A DNA stretch of 6,611 bases from Puniceicoccales bacterium (GTDB lineage Bacteria > Verrucomicrobiota > Verrucomicrobiia > Opitutales > JAIRLM01). Where the stretch lies: positions 1-6,611 of the forward strand of contig JAITFC010000112.1 in the NCBI GenBank assembly GCA_031281635.1, read 5' to 3'. The notes beneath the pieces are model-generated. The model saw only the letters and a list, made by a program, of their open reading frames with translations. It was not told the origin of the DNA and ran no database searches. Positions 6,024-6,611 of the stretch are shown here, one piece after another. How positions within the stretch are numbered: position 1 is the first letter of the stretch; each line of letters starts with the position of its first letter. Both the position numbers and the translations under genes were made by a program.

Positions 6024-6296
6024 ATGCAACACCTACAACATCAGGTTCTTAGCATACTTTATTCCGTGAGTCCGCAGTCCTTGTCGAAGCGGCAATTGGC
6101 GACGCGGCTCTTTCTCGCTGGGTATTTACATTCGCGAGAGGATCTTGGGAAAATTTTGGAAGAATTATCGCGGACGAACCATGTGGAATGCTGCATTTGT
6201 GCCGGTGCAATGACGTGCTACCGACTCATGGAACGTCCTTGGGAGGAATGCGTTGAGAGTATTTTGCGGCACATGCGACGGGAGATGCAACCATGA
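6024..6296 (+). CDS. Small winged-helix-like protein, phage gp26-like candidate
   Basis: A 90-residue protein. ATG 6024 is preferred over ATG 5997 because AGGGA lies seven bases upstream and the longer form overlaps the previous gene. The pattern fits a winged helix: helix QHQVLSILYSVSP (5-17), helix SKRQLATRLFLAG (21-33), recognition-like helix SREDLGKILEELSRTNHV (37-54), then a strand and wing around ECCICAGAMTCYRL. Three Cys lie at 56, 57 and 59 and one at 65, without a clear metal-binding spacing. Its stop overlaps the next start (ATGA), so the two are translationally coupled. A small winged-helix gene directly before the small terminase is a known arrangement in Mu-like phages, which is the reason for the tentative name. 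It could equally be a transcription regulator. Confidence 0.7.
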   Translation: MQHLQHQVLSILYSVSPQSLSKRQLATRLFLAGYLHSREDLGKILEELSRTNHVECCICAGAMTCYRLMERPWEECVESILRHMRREMQP

Positions 6297-6611
6297 ATGC
6301 GCATGAACTTGCTAAACGGCTACGTCTGACGCAGAAGCGGGCGCAAAGAGTGCTGGAGTGGTCGCCTTCTCCGGGTGAGTTGGTGGAGGCTTCGATCGTT
6401 TGCGCACTGCATCATTTATTCGAACACATTTGGCAGCAGGAAGATAGCATTGATTTGTCCGCGCTTGGCGCCATGGCCGGGATCATTCAAAAATTACTGG
6501 GAAGTAGCCAACAGGCAGCGGAAATGCGGGAAAATGCCGAAGAAAAATGTGCCATGGAAGGGACGTCGCGTGGTTTTTCGGCGGAAATTTTGCGGCATAT
6601 CGAGGAGCAAT
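6293..6611 (+). CDS. Possible phage small terminase-like protein, partial at right edge
   Basis: 106 codons are visible and the frame runs off the window. ATG 6293 overlaps the preceding TGA (ATGA), with GGGAG eight bases upstream. An N-terminal MNAHELAKRLRLTQKRAQRV could be a helix-turn-helix. Residues 30-75 (ASIVCALHHLFEHIW, then DLSALGAMAGIIQKLLGSSQ) and the end GFSAEILRHIEEQ resemble the pattern in the C-terminal half of Mu gp27-like small terminases: a helical 'L-x-x-L-A-x-x-x-x-x-L' segment, a charged helix, then a 'GLSPETLxxIRxxL' ending. This is pattern memory without an alignment. If right, a large terminase gene should follow just outside the window. Confidence 0.65.
   Translation, partial: MNAHELAKRLRLTQKRAQRVLEWSPSPGELVEASIVCALHHLFEHIWQQEDSIDLSALGAMAGIIQKLLGSSQQAAEMRENAEEKCAMEGTSRGFSAEILRHIEEQ

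Overview
The window looks like a chromosomal segment of a Gram-negative bacterium of intermediate GC content. The standard stop codons TAA, TAG and TGA are used, ribosome binding sites are of the AGGAG type, and a large secreted repeat protein sits beside ordinary housekeeping genes. I cannot fix the lineage. A verrucomicrobial (Opitutae-like) host is a guess from gene flavour only.

Left part (1-3011), minus strand. Most of it is one long open reading frame entering from the left edge and starting at 2532. It encodes a signal-peptide-bearing protein of at least 844 residues. Eleven clear copies, plus one degenerate copy, of a tryptophan/glycine-rich module follow an N-terminal domain of about 235 residues. 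One linker inside the array has 36 consecutive codons that all end in A, which is very unusual. Upstream lies a small unrecognised gene (2703-3011). A further 61-codon open stretch in the same frame, beyond an in-frame TAG, may be the remains of a longer or second gene.

Middle (3012-5392). A divergent intergenic region of about 370 bases separates the minus-strand genes from a plus-strand pair. The first of the pair is a seven-helix Bax-inhibitor-1/YccA-family membrane protein. The second, 48 bases on, is a SufS-type class V cysteine desulfurase. The desulfurase keeps its PLP lysine and catalytic cysteine but has changed several residues around the cofactor that are nearly invariant in the family.

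Right part (5393-6611). A gene-poor stretch of about 370 bases carries inverted repeats. It is followed by a tight plus-strand cluster of three small genes, the last running off the edge. The first is an unrecognised basic protein. The second resembles a small winged-helix protein. The third resembles the C-terminal half of Mu-type phage small terminases. Together they suggest the beginning of a phage packaging operon or a prophage remnant, but this is inference from order and weak sequence pattern.

The three parts do not form one pathway. The strongest oddities are the repeat protein with its A-ending-codon linker and the altered desulfurase active site.
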